A program made the position numbers and the translations under genes. From positions 1,116,001 to 1,180,000 of the forward strand of contig NZ_CP108677.1 of assembly GCF_035994945.1 (NCBI RefSeq): DNA of 64,000 bases, read 5' to 3'. This document shows, in pieces, positions 1 to 8,333 of the stretch (position 1 is its first letter; the number at the start of each line of letters is the position of its first letter). Under the pieces are notes generated by a model. The model was given only the letters and a program-made list of their open reading frames with translations. It did not search any database and was not told the DNA's origin. Source of the stretch: Streptomyces sp. NBC_01216 (GTDB lineage: Bacteria; Actinomycetota; Actinomycetes; Streptomycetales; Streptomycetaceae).

Positions 1-404
1 ATGGCCCGCCCCCGCCAGAGCCAGACCGAGAGCCGGACCGTGAGCGTCCCGTCCTCGGCGGCACGGCGCAGGGCCCCGTCCATCAGCGCCGCCGCCACGC
101 CCGTGCGACGGGCCGCCGTCTTAACCCAGAGCCGCTTGACCTCCCGGGCTCCGTCCGAGCCCGGCGCGGTCAGCACGACCATGCCGACGGCGCTGTCGGT
201 ACCGTCGACGGCCAGCAGCACGGTGGCGGAGGCGAAGGAGGCCGCCGGGTCGAGCACCTCGGCCCGGTAGGCCGCCGGCAGTGCGGCGGGGGAGCCGACG
301 GGGACCCCTTTCTCCGCTTCCGTGCGCAGGTGGTAGGCGGTGAGCAGGGCGGGAATCCTGGGATCGTCGAGCGGGACGGGCCGGACGGCGAAGAGCGCGT
401 TCAT
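1..404 (-). CDS. GNAT-family N-acetyltransferase, C-terminus off the left edge
   Basis: The reverse strand is open from an ATG at 404 to the window edge and gives 134 residues beginning MNALFAVRPVPLDDPRIPAL. Strand pattern beta (ATVLLAVDGTDSAVGMVVL), then VKRLWVKTAARRTGVAAALM, matches the acetyl-CoA-binding motif A of GNAT enzymes (R-x-x-G-x-A/G), which move an acetyl group from acetyl-CoA to an amine. The substrate cannot be told. The gene is convergent with nothing visible here and is separated from the liv operon by a strong hairpin. The family assignment is fairly secure; the missing C-terminal part would hold the last strands. Confidence 0.7.
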   Translation of the reverse strand, partial: MNALFAVRPVPLDDPRIPALLTAYHLRTEAEKGVPVGSPAALPAAYRAEVLDPAASFASATVLLAVDGTDSAVGMVVLTAPGSDGAREVKRLWVKTAARRTGVAAALMDGALRRAAEDGTLTVRLSVWLWRGRA

Positions 405-540
405 GCCCTGATCCTCACATCGGAGTGTTGCGTCCGGATGTCGCGGCGGTCCGCGACCAGGCCCCCACGCGTGTCCCGGCGGCCCCGCCGCTCCGGTCGG
501 CGGCCCCCTCCCCCCTCCCTCTCCCCCGGGCGCACGGCGG

Positions 541-599
541 GACCCCGGGCCCGCCTCCCGGCGCACGGGTCACGCGCACCGGGAGGCGGGCCCGGGGTC
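541..599 (-). terminator. Intrinsic terminator of the liv operon
   Basis: Perfect 21-bp inverted repeat (541-561 pairs with 579-599) around a 17-base loop, lying 17 bases past the livK stop. There is no long U-tract, as is usual for terminators in high-GC actinobacteria. It separates the liv operon from the GNAT gene downstream. Confidence 0.8.
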
Positions 600-616
600 C
601 ACCAGGACGGCGGCGG

Positions 617-1885
617 TCACCCCACCGGGTAGCTCCGCGCCGCGTCCGAGACGAAGGGCTCCCGGACCGTGCGCATGCCGCCGGGGAGGCTCTTGTCGGG
701 CTGGATGATCACGGACTCGCGGGAGGACGGCGCCTTGGGGTCACCGAAGTCGTGCGTCATGCCGAAGCCCGCGTCGTAGGCGTCCAGGGTGAGCAGGGCC
801 TTGTCGATTCCCGCGCGCGTGAGGTCCTTCGCGTCGCACGCCTTCCGCAGCGCTTCGCCGAACACACTCGCCGCGGTCCAGCCGGCGACGATGCCGTTGT
901 CGAGGCTGTCGCTCGGATAGGCGGCGCGGTAGTCGGTGACGAGCCGCTTCGCAACCGGTGTGTCCGCTCCGATCGGAAGGCTCGGGGAGGCGAACCAGTA
1001 CATCTGCTCCAGGGCCGGTCCGGCCTGGGTGCCGAGCAGCTGCGGGGCGAAGGCCGAGTTGTTCCCGATGACCGGCACCCGCAGGCCGGTCGCGGCGGCG
1101 ACACCGACGAGGGAGGCGGCCTGCCGCGGCCCCGCGCTGAGCACGATCCCCTTGACGCCCGCCTGCTTCAGCGCCGCGACCTGTGCGGACATGTCGTTGT
1201 CGGTCGGTTTGATCTTCTGCTCCACGACCGTGAGGCCCGCCTTCTCGGCGGCGTACCGGGAACCCTTGAGCGCGTTCTCGCCGTAGTCGCCCTCGAAGTA
1301 GACGTGGCCGAGCTTGTCGCCGGACGTGAGGCCCTTCTCCCCGACCAGGAAGTCGACGGCGTTGATCGTCTCCACGTCGTAGGTGGACCCCAGGACGCGG
1401 ATGTACGGCGAGCCGAGCAGCGAGGCCGACCACGCCTGCGGCAGGACGAGCCCCTGGTCCTGGCCGTCGACGCGCGGCTTGACGGCGGCGACGAACGGGG
1501 AGCCGATGAACTGGGGGTATCCGGCCACCTTCGGTTCGAGCTCGGTGTAGGCGGCCAGGGCCTTCTGCGGGTCGTAGCCGTGGTCCCGGACGGTCAGCTC
1601 CAGCTGCCGCCCGCAGATGCCGCCGGCCGCGTTGACCTGCTTCACGTAGAGCTGCTGCGCCTGGGTGACGCTCTTGCCGAGGGTGGCGTACACCCCGGTC
1701 ATGTCGGTCAGGGCGCCGAGCGTGATGGTGGTGTCGGTGACGCCCTTGCCGGCCTTCACCCCGCCCGCTCCGGGACCCGAGTCGTCGTTGTTCCCGGCCT
1801 TGGCGCTGCAGCCGGCGGCCGTCAGCGCGACCAGGGCGGCGAGTGCGGCGGCCAGGCCCCGCACGGCCGGTCGTCGTTGGTTCAT
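617..1885 (-). CDS. livK: Branched-chain amino acid/amide ABC transporter, substrate-binding lipoprotein
   Basis: A 422-residue protein with a lipoprotein signal: basic start, hydrophobic stretch and lipobox LTAAGC with the lipid-carrying Cys at residue 26. The mature part follows the type I periplasmic-binding fold of LivJ/LivK and AmiC-like receptors (TLGALTDMTGVYATLG near the N-terminus, later QKIKPTDNDMSAQVAALK). It should be tethered outside the membrane and deliver branched-chain amino acids, amides or urea to the LivHM channel. It is the last gene of the operon and overlaps livM by 4 bp (ATGA). The exact ligand cannot be read from sequence. Confidence 0.85.
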   Translation of the reverse strand: MNQRRPAVRGLAAALAALVALTAAGCSAKAGNNDDSGPGAGGVKAGKGVTDTTITLGALTDMTGVYATLGKSVTQAQQLYVKQVNAAGGICGRQLELTVRDHGYDPQKALAAYTELEPKVAGYPQFIGSPFVAAVKPRVDGQDQGLVLPQAWSASLLGSPYIRVLGSTYDVETINAVDFLVGEKGLTSGDKLGHVYFEGDYGENALKGSRYAAEKAGLTVVEQKIKPTDNDMSAQVAALKQAGVKGIVLSAGPRQAASLVGVAAATGLRVPVIGNNSAFAPQLLGTQAGPALEQMYWFASPSLPIGADTPVAKRLVTDYRAAYPSDSLDNGIVAGWTAASVFGEALRKACDAKDLTRAGIDKALLTLDAYDAGFGMTHDFGDPKAPSSRESVIIQPDKSLPGGMRTVREPFVSDAARSYPVG

Positions 1886-3021
1886 CTTTCCTCCGCTGAG
1901 GGTTCCTTGGGGTGGGTGGGCTGTCCGGGACGGGTGGGCGGCCCGGAACGGCCGGGGGGCGCGGGTCGTCGGAAGGCGAGCCGGGCCAGACCGCCGGGCA
2001 GGAAGAGCACCACCGCGACGACGGCGGCGCCGTAGAGATAGCGCGCGGCCTCCCCTGGGGCGATGCCGCCCGTTCCGGGGGCGGAGACCAGGGGAAGCGA
2101 CTCGCTGTACCGGTTGAGGAACTGCGGCAGCAGGGAGACGAAGACGCCGCCCGCCACCGCTCCGGCGACCGAGCCGAGACCGCCGATGACGATCATGGCC
2201 AGGTATTCGAGGGAGAGCATCATGCCGAAGTACTCCGGCACGGTGCGCTGGAAGACCAGCGCGAGGAGGACGCCGGCCAGCCCCGCGTACATGGACGACA
2301 GGACGAAGACGGCGGCGCGGTAGCGGGCCACGGGGATACCCATGACGCCCGCGGCGATCCGGTGGTCCCGGATGGCGTTCATGGCCCGGCCCGGACGGCC
2401 GCGCAGGACACCGCGGGCGAAGAGCGCGCCCGCGAGGAGGAGCAGCAGGCCGAGGTACCAGAGCTTCTCCGCGCTGCCGAACGGCACCTGGGCGAGGAGT
2501 AGTTCGCTGTCGTCGAAGGTGACCCCGAAGAGGGACAGAGGCGGCACGGCCCGGCCGTTGTAGCCGCCGGTGAGGTCGTGGGCGTTGAACAGCACGTGCT
2601 GGCCGATGAAGATCAGCGCGAGGGTGGCGATGCCCAGGTACGCGCCCTGCAGCCTGCCCGCGATGGGGCTGAAGACACCGCCCGCCAGACCCGCGAGCGC
2701 GACGGCCAGGAGGGCGGCGAGCCAGCCCGGCAGGCCGGACCCGGCGAGCCCGTCGGCGCCGTCGCCGGCGAACGCGCAGTAGCCGTAGGCGCCGACGGCG
2801 AGGAAGAAGGCATGGCCCATGGAGAGCTGGCCGGTGGCGCCCGTCAGCAGGTTGATTCCGAGGGCTCCGATGGCGGCGGCCATCGCGAAGAGCCCGGCCT
2901 GGAGCCAGAAGCGCTCCAGATAGAAGGGCAGGGCGGCGAGGACGAGCCCGGCGGCGGCCCAGGCGTACACCCGGGGCCGGGCCATGGCGGCGACCGTGCG
3001 GCGGGGCAGGGCGTCAGACAC
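1882..3021 (-). CDS. livM: Branched-chain amino acid ABC transporter permease, LivM type
   Basis: A 379-residue integral membrane protein with about ten hydrophobic segments. The family-typical blocks INLLTGATGQLSMGHAFF (near residue 55) and AIRDHRIAAGVMGIPV (cytoplasmic loop, near 235) are present. It pairs with LivH to form the channel of an HAAT-family importer. Its start overlaps the livH stop by 8 bp and its stop overlaps the livK start by 4 bp, so translation is coupled. The C-terminal 30 residues are Pro/Arg-rich and probably disordered. Confidence 0.87.
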   Translation of the reverse strand: MSDALPRRTVAAMARPRVYAWAAAGLVLAALPFYLERFWLQAGLFAMAAAIGALGINLLTGATGQLSMGHAFFLAVGAYGYCAFAGDGADGLAGSGLPGWLAALLAVALAGLAGGVFSPIAGRLQGAYLGIATLALIFIGQHVLFNAHDLTGGYNGRAVPPLSLFGVTFDDSELLLAQVPFGSAEKLWYLGLLLLLAGALFARGVLRGRPGRAMNAIRDHRIAAGVMGIPVARYRAAVFVLSSMYAGLAGVLLALVFQRTVPEYFGMMLSLEYLAMIVIGGLGSVAGAVAGGVFVSLLPQFLNRYSESLPLVSAPGTGGIAPGEAARYLYGAAVVAVVLFLPGGLARLAFRRPAPPGRSGPPTRPGQPTHPKEPSAEER

Positions 3022-3904
3022 GGGCCGGCTCCTTCGTGCCGAAGAGGCCGGCCGGGCGGATCAGCAGCACCGCGACCATCAGCAGGTAGGGTGCGACATC
3101 CCCGATACCGCGGCCGAGGAAGGTCAGGTCGCCCTGGTAGCCGGTGGCGAGGGATTCGGTGACGCCGACGAGGAGTCCACCGACGAGGGCGCCGGTGGTG
3201 GAGTCGAGACCGCCGAGGATCGCGGCGGGGAACGCCTTCAGCGCGGCGAGCGAGGTGGTGCGCTCCAGGCCGGGGGTCGGGAAGACGGTGAGGAAGAGAG
3301 CGGCGACGGCGGCGAGCCCGCCGGCGACCGCCCAGGCGCCGAGCGAGACGCGGCCCAGCCGGATGCCCATGAGGGCGGCGGTCTCCTGGTTCTCGGCGGC
3401 GGCGCGCATCGCGACGCCCCAGGAGGTGTGCCGGAAGGCCAGCAGGAAGGCGGTGATGAGCAGTCCCGCGGCGAGGAGGGCGGCGATCCGGGTCTGTGCG
3501 ACGGTGACCGGCCCGATGCGGACGACGGCGTCTCCCCAGGGGTCGCCGAGGGCGAGGATGTCCGTGCCGATGCGACGGGTCAGCTCCGTGGCGAGCAGGA
3601 TGTCGACGCCGATGGTGACGATGGCGAGCACACTGTGGTCCGAGCCCCGGTAGCGGCGCATGACGAGGAACTCGACGGCGGCACCGACCAGGGCGGCCCC
3701 GGCGATGCCGACGAGCAGCGCGGGCCAGAAGCCGATCGTGTCGTGGAGGACCGCGGTGAGGTAGCCGCCCGCGAGGAGCAGGGAGGCGTGGGCGAAGTTG
3801 ACGACCTCGGTGGCGCGGAAGATCACCACGAAGCCGAGGGCGATGAGGGCGTAGACGGATCCCAGCGAGACGCCGCCCAGGAGGAGTTCGGCAAAGGTGG
3901 TCAC
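3014..3904 (-). CDS. livH: Branched-chain amino acid ABC transporter permease, LivH type
   Basis: A 296-residue protein starting at the GTG at 3904, which overlaps the livG stop in a GTGA arrangement. The longer open frame to 4174 runs antiparallel inside livG in another frame and is Arg-rich, so it was rejected. LivH signatures include LGGVSLGSVYALIALGFVVI at the start, ATEVVNFAHASLLL and the loop FRHTSWGVAMRAAAENQETA. It forms the heterodimeric pore with LivM. Eight or so membrane segments are visible. Confidence 0.86.
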   Translation of the reverse strand: MTTFAELLLGGVSLGSVYALIALGFVVIFRATEVVNFAHASLLLAGGYLTAVLHDTIGFWPALLVGIAGAALVGAAVEFLVMRRYRGSDHSVLAIVTIGVDILLATELTRRIGTDILALGDPWGDAVVRIGPVTVAQTRIAALLAAGLLITAFLLAFRHTSWGVAMRAAAENQETAALMGIRLGRVSLGAWAVAGGLAAVAALFLTVFPTPGLERTTSLAALKAFPAAILGGLDSTTGALVGGLLVGVTESLATGYQGDLTFLGRGIGDVAPYLLMVAVLLIRPAGLFGTKEPARV

Positions 3905-4740
3905 TCGGCGTTCTCCTCTCCGAGGTAGGCGCGGACGACCGCCGGGTCGTTCTGGACGTCGGCGGGGGCGCCGTCGGCGATGCGACGGCCGAAGTCGAGG
4001 ACGGTGACGGTGTCGGCGAGGCGCATCACCATGCCCATGTCGTGCTCGACGAGGACGATGGAGATCCCGAGGCTGTCGCGGACCCCGGCGATCACGGCGG
4101 CGGTGCGGCGGCGCTCGTCGGCGGTCATGCCGGCGACGGGTTCGTCCAGGAGGAGCAGGCGGGGCTCCATACACAGGGCACGGGCGAGTTCGGCCAGCTT
4201 CCGCTGTCCGTACGGGAGGGAGCCGGCGGGGCGTCCGAGCTGCCCCTCCAGTCCGACGAACGCGGCGATCTCGCGGACCCGGGCGCGATGGCGGGCCTCC
4301 TCGCGGGCGGCGGAGGGCAGGCGGAGCCCGGCGGCGAGGAACCCGGTGCGGGTGAGCCGGTGCCGGCCGAGCATCAGGCTGTCCTCGACGGTGGCGCGGG
4401 GCGGCAGGGCGAGGTTCTGGAAGATCCGGGCCACGCCGAGCGAGGCGATCCGGTGCGGTGGCAGGGTGGTGAGTTCGTGCGTGCCGAAGCGGACGGAGCC
4501 GGAGGTGGCGCGGTAGACGCCGGACAGGACGTTGAAGCAGGTGGACTTGCCGGCGCCGTTGGGGCCGATGACGGCGTGGACGGTGCCCGGCCGGACGGTG
4601 AACCCTACGGTGTCCAGGGCGGTCAGTCCGGCGAAGCGCACGGTCAGGTCCTCCACGTGCAGGGCGGGCACGGAGCCGGGCGCGCCGGGATCCGGGGGCT
4701 CGGGCCGCGTCGCGCGCCGGGGGGTGGGGAGCGGGTTCAT
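3901..4740 (-). CDS. livG: Branched-chain amino acid ABC transporter ATPase, LivG type
   Basis: A 279-residue ABC ATPase with Walker A GPNGAGKST (about residue 60), signature region LPYGQRKLAELARAL, Walker B LLLLDEPVAGM and switch His in LVEHDMGMVM. The signature reads LPYGQ instead of LSGGQ, which is common in LivG. It powers the LivHM permease with LivF. Its first 25 residues are a Pro-rich extension. The start overlaps the livF stop by 4 bp. Confidence 0.87.
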   Translation of the reverse strand: MNPLPTPRRATRPEPPDPGAPGSVPALHVEDLTVRFAGLTALDTVGFTVRPGTVHAVIGPNGAGKSTCFNVLSGVYRATSGSVRFGTHELTTLPPHRIASLGVARIFQNLALPPRATVEDSLMLGRHRLTRTGFLAAGLRLPSAAREEARHRARVREIAAFVGLEGQLGRPAGSLPYGQRKLAELARALCMEPRLLLLDEPVAGMTADERRRTAAVIAGVRDSLGISIVLVEHDMGMVMRLADTVTVLDFGRRIADGAPADVQNDPAVVRAYLGEENAE

Positions 4741-5552
4741 CGGGCGTCCTCCCAGCGGGCGAGCACGGGGTGCGCCGTCGGCACGTCGGCCGCGTCGGCG
4801 GCGTCCTCGTCGACCACGCCGAGGTAGCGGCGGCGCACCTCGTCGGAGGCGGCGAGTTCCCTGGCCGGGCCCGACAGGGTGACCTCGCCGACCTCCAGGA
4901 CGTAGGCGCGGGAGGCGAGGCGCAGCGCGAGCGCCGCGTTCTGTTCGACCAACAGCACGGCGGTGCCCTGGGCGTTGATCTCGCGGATGGTGTCGGCGAT
5001 CCGGGCCGCCATGAGCGGCGCGAGGCCGAGCGACGGCTCGTCGAGGAGCAGCAGTCTCGGCGAGGCCATCAAGGCGCGGCCGACGGCGAGCATCTGCTGT
5101 TCGCCGCCGGAGAGCAGTCCGGCCTTCTGCCCGGCCCGGTCGGCGAGGACGGGGAAGAGTTCGTGGACCCGTCGCAGCGCGGACGCCTTGGCGGCGCGGT
5201 CGCCGCGCGCTCCGAAGGTTCCCGCGCGCAGGTTGTCCTCGACCGTCAGCCGGGAGAAGACCTGGCGGCCTTCGGGGACCTGGCAGACCCCGGCGGCGAC
5301 GACCCGGTCGGGGGCCAGTGTGCCGAGGGGCCGCCCGCCGAAGGTGACGGTGCCGGCGGTGACGGCGCCGCCGTGGAACGACAGTGTGCGCGAGATCGCC
5401 CGCAGCAGGGTCGACTTGCCGGCTCCGTTTCCGCCGAGGACGGTGACGACGCCGCCCTCCGGTACGTCGAGCGTCACCGCGCGCAGTGCGCGGACCGGTC
5501 CGTACCCCGCCGACAGGTCCGTCACCTCGAGTGCGCGTGCGGTACCTCCCAT
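4737..5552 (-). CDS. livF: Branched-chain amino acid ABC transporter ATPase, LivF type
   Basis: First gene of the five-gene operon and 271 residues long. Walker A GGNGAGKS lies at residues 40-47, the signature LLSGGEQQMLAVGRAL follows, and Walker B is LLLLDEPSLGLAP. The block PEGRQVFSRLTVEDNL is typical of LivF. It is the second ATPase of the HAAT importer. The operon order livF-G-H-M-K puts the binding protein last, the reverse of the enterobacterial order. The promoter should lie in the 242-bp gap shared with the divergent PucR-type gene. Confidence 0.87.
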   Translation of the reverse strand: MGGTARALEVTDLSAGYGPVRALRAVTLDVPEGGVVTVLGGNGAGKSTLLRAISRTLSFHGGAVTAGTVTFGGRPLGTLAPDRVVAAGVCQVPEGRQVFSRLTVEDNLRAGTFGARGDRAAKASALRRVHELFPVLADRAGQKAGLLSGGEQQMLAVGRALMASPRLLLLDEPSLGLAPLMAARIADTIREINAQGTAVLLVEQNAALALRLASRAYVLEVGEVTLSGPARELAASDEVRRRYLGVVDEDAADAADVPTAHPVLARWEDAR

Positions 5553-5724
5553 GGCTCCCCTTCCGTGGCCCGAGCGGAACGGGGCATGCCGGGTCCCCGG
5601 GCCTGCCCCGGGTCCGCTCCGGATTCCGTGACCTGTTCAGTGGCGCTCACCCCAGCACCGCCGCCGCTCCCCGTCCACGCCCGGCGTCCGACACGCTGCC
5701 GGTGACCAGCGGGCACGGCGGTGC

Positions 5725-5742
5725 GTTGTGCACGCGCACAAC
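5725..5742. promoter_or_regulatory. Candidate operator between livF and the PucR-type regulator
   Basis: Perfect 7-bp inverted repeat GTTGTGC-ACGC-GCACAAC in the 242-bp divergent gap, 53 bp upstream of the regulator start and 173 bp upstream of livF. It is the only obvious dyad in the gap. The position suits control of the regulator gene itself or of the liv promoter, but this is inference. Confidence 0.35.
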
Positions 5743-5794
5743 AGTGCGTGTCAGGGGCCTGCGGTGAGGGGCGCCGAGGTGGCATCCTCCGGGC

Positions 5795-6994
5795 ATGGGA
5801 CGGCGCAGACCACGGACCGGTGAGGACTGGGAGCTGCTCGCGCGGGCGTGCACGACGCTGCTGGAGCGACTGCCCGAGCTGGTGGACGAGCATCTGAGGG
5901 AACTGCACGAGTTCGAGCCCGCCTACGGCCGGATCGTGCCGTACGACCAGCACTGGCAGGAGGCGCACGCGGCGATGCGGATCGGGATCGAGATGATCTC
6001 GGCGCCCCGGAACTCGCCGCGCCGGGACCTGGAGCACGCGGAGGAGACGGGTAGGCGGCGGGCCGAGCAGGGTCTGCCGGTGGAGCTGATGGTGCACGCC
6101 TACCGGCATGCCGGGCATCTGGTGTGGGAGGCCCTGATCGAGGGTGCGACGGCGGCTCCGGCGCAGCTGGCGACGCTGATGCAGTCGGCGACGATCGTGT
6201 GGTCGGCGGTGGACGCGCAGGCGGACACGGCGTCGGAGGCGTACCGGGCGACGGAACGGGAGCTGCGACGGCGTACCGACGAGCAGCTCCAGGCGCTCCT
6301 CGACGCCCTGCTGCAGGGGCAGCGCTCGCCGGAGGTGGTCGCCCGTGCGTCGGCGGGTCTGGACCTGCCGGAACAGGGACGGTACGCGGTGGTGGTGCTC
6401 CGGTGCGACCGGCGGGAGGCGTCGGAGGCGTTCCACCGGCGGGTCCAGGGTTCGGGGGCCCGTTTCCTGTGGCGGATGGGGGCGGACTGCGAGGTCGGGG
6501 TGGTGTCGCTGGCGGAGGGCACGGGGCTGGACGCGCTGGCGGAGCTGCTGGAGGGCCGCTGCCCGGGGCCGGGCGGGATCAGTCCGGTGGTCGTCGGTCT
6601 GGCGGAGCTGGGGCGTGCGCGGCGGCTGGCCGAGCTGGCGCTGCGGACCTGCCCGCCGGATTCCCGGCAGATCGTCCGGCTGGACCGCAGGATGGCGGGC
6701 GCGCTGGTGGTCGGCCAGCCGGAGCTGGCGGGGCTGCTGGTCACGGACGTGCTCGGGGGTCTGCTGGAGCTTGATCCGCCGGACCGGGCGATCCTGCTGG
6801 AGACGCTGGACGTCTGGCTCGACTGTGAGGGTTCGGCGGGGCGGGCGGCGGGACGGCTGTACTGCCACCGCAACACGGTCTTCAACCGGCTGCGGCGGCT
6901 GGAGCAGTTGACCTCGCGCTCGCTGTCACGCCCGCGTGACCTGACGGAGATGACGCTGGCCCTGGACGCCTTCCGGCTGACGCTCGCGGGGTGA
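5795..6994 (+). CDS. PucR-family transcriptional regulator (CdaR/PucR C-terminal HTH)
   Basis: A 399-residue protein. The N-terminal half is helical (ARACTTLLERLPELVDEHL and later QGLPVELMVHAYRHAGHLVW), like the sensory domain of many actinobacterial PucR-like regulators. The C-terminus (about residues 325-395) is the PucR helix-turn-helix, with DRAILLETLDVWLDCEGSA, then AGRLYCHRNTVFNRLRRLEQ. Such proteins usually activate catabolic or transport genes for purines, amino acids or related compounds. Its divergence from livFGHMK makes that operon the first target to consider. The effector is unknown. Confidence 0.8.
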   Translation: MGRRRPRTGEDWELLARACTTLLERLPELVDEHLRELHEFEPAYGRIVPYDQHWQEAHAAMRIGIEMISAPRNSPRRDLEHAEETGRRRAEQGLPVELMVHAYRHAGHLVWEALIEGATAAPAQLATLMQSATIVWSAVDAQADTASEAYRATERELRRRTDEQLQALLDALLQGQRSPEVVARASAGLDLPEQGRYAVVVLRCDRREASEAFHRRVQGSGARFLWRMGADCEVGVVSLAEGTGLDALAELLEGRCPGPGGISPVVVGLAELGRARRLAELALRTCPPDSRQIVRLDRRMAGALVVGQPELAGLLVTDVLGGLLELDPPDRAILLETLDVWLDCEGSAGRAAGRLYCHRNTVFNRLRRLEQLTSRSLSRPRDLTEMTLALDAFRLTLAG

Positions 6995-7013
6995 GGGTGC
7001 CGGGCTCGCCCGG

Positions 7014-7057
7014 CGCTGTGTCGGGAGGCCGCGTCGACGCGGCCTCCCGACACAGCG
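7014..7057. terminator. Bidirectional terminator between the regulator and glycerate kinase
   Basis: A perfect 44-bp palindrome centred on GTCGAC, which can fold as a 20-bp stem with a tetraloop. It sits between two convergent genes, 20 bp after the regulator stop and 10 bp after the kinase stop, so it can end transcription from both sides. Confidence 0.8.
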
Positions 7058-7066
7058 GAACGGCCG

Positions 7067-8221
7067 TCAGACCAGGAAGTCCCGCGCGATGTTCTCCGCG
7101 ACCCGCTCCAGGAGTGGGCCGGCCTCGGCGATGCAGGTGGCGGTGTCCGGCTCCAGCTCGGTGAGCGGGTAGGCGCGGCGGATACCCGCCGCGCCGAGGG
7201 CCTGGGGGGCGAGTGCCAGCCGTCCGCAGACCGCGACGACCTCCTTGCCCGCCGCGCGGGCCGCCGCCGCGACGCCCGCCGGCGCCTTGCCGTGGAGGGT
7301 CTGCTCGTCGAGGGACCCCTCACCGGTGATGACCAGGGTGGCGCGGTCCAGTGCCGGGGCGAATCCGAGGACGTCGAGCATCAGCTCGATGCCGGGCCGG
7401 AAGCTCGCGTCGAGGCCGACGAGCGCGCCGTAGCCGATGCCGCCGGCGCCGCCCGCGCCGGGGGCGACCGCGCACGAGGCCGCCCTGGGCCCGATGGACT
7501 TCTCCAGGACCGTGACGAAGTGCGAGAGCGCCGCGTCCAGGGTCTCGACGTCCTGGGGGGACGCGCCCTTCTGCGGGCCGTAGACCGCCGGCGCGCCCTT
7601 GGGGCCGGTGAGCGGATTGTCGACGTCACTGGCCAGGACCAGGTCGACCGAGGCGAAGCGGGGGTCGAGCCCCGACAGGTCGGCCGTGGCCAGGTCCCTC
7701 AGCGGGCCGCCGCCGGGGGCGACCGGCACGCCGTCCGCGTCCAGGAACTCGGCGCCGAGTGCGGCCAGCATGCCGGCGCCGCCATCGGTGGTCGCGCTGC
7801 CGCCGACGCCGAAGACGAGGGTGGTGGCCCCGGCGTCCAGCGCGGCCCGCAGCAGTTCGCCGGAGCCGTAGGTGCTCGCCGTCAGCGGCGCGAAGACACC
7901 GGCGGGCAGCAGTTGGAGGCCGGACGCCTCAGCCATCTCCACGACGGCGGTCGTGCCGCGCAGCGCGTACGCCGCCGTCACCGGTTCGCCGAGCGGGCCG
8001 GTGACCCGTACCTCACGGCGTTCGAAACCGGCCGCGACCGCGGCGGCGACCGTACCGTCGCCGCCGTCCGCGACGGGCAGTGTCTCCACGTCGAGCTCCG
8101 GGAGGACCCGCCGCAGCCCCGCGGTGACCCGTTCCGCGACCTGTACGGCCGTGAGCGAGCCTTTGAACTTGTCAGCCGCGACGAGTACCCGTGCGACCTC
8201 GGTTACTGCTCCGTCCGTCAC
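7067..8221 (-). CDS. glxK: Glycerate kinase (GckA/GarK type I family)
   Basis: A 384-residue enzyme of the glycerate kinase I family, which phosphorylates glycerate with ATP to feed lower glycolysis. Signatures include VAADKFKGSLTAVQVAERV near the start, LPVADGGDGTVAA, VEMAEASGLQLL, and GVGGSATTDGGAGMLAALG in the middle. GEGSLDEQTLHGKAP lies near residue 300. Length is normal for the family. It is a single transcription unit, convergent with the PucR-type gene and divergent from the BCCT transporter. The symbol is by family resemblance only. Confidence 0.85.
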   Translation of the reverse strand: MTDGAVTEVARVLVAADKFKGSLTAVQVAERVTAGLRRVLPELDVETLPVADGGDGTVAAAVAAGFERREVRVTGPLGEPVTAAYALRGTTAVVEMAEASGLQLLPAGVFAPLTASTYGSGELLRAALDAGATTLVFGVGGSATTDGGAGMLAALGAEFLDADGVPVAPGGGPLRDLATADLSGLDPRFASVDLVLASDVDNPLTGPKGAPAVYGPQKGASPQDVETLDAALSHFVTVLEKSIGPRAASCAVAPGAGGAGGIGYGALVGLDASFRPGIELMLDVLGFAPALDRATLVITGEGSLDEQTLHGKAPAGVAAAARAAGKEVVAVCGRLALAPQALGAAGIRRAYPLTELEPDTATCIAEAGPLLERVAENIARDFLV

Positions 8222-8333
8222 CCTGCATCCCTTGCTTTCGAACAGGCAGTCGCGCCACGGCCGACCCTATCCGGACAGGAAGACGGCGTGCCACCCCCCG
8301 ATAAAGCCATATTCCGCAGCATAGTGGGGCCAC

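Noticed and set aside
3905..4174. N-terminal extension of LivH to 4174
   Set aside because: Arg/His/Pro-rich and overlapping livG in another frame; the GTG at 3904 overlaps the livG stop in the operon's usual 4-bp manner.
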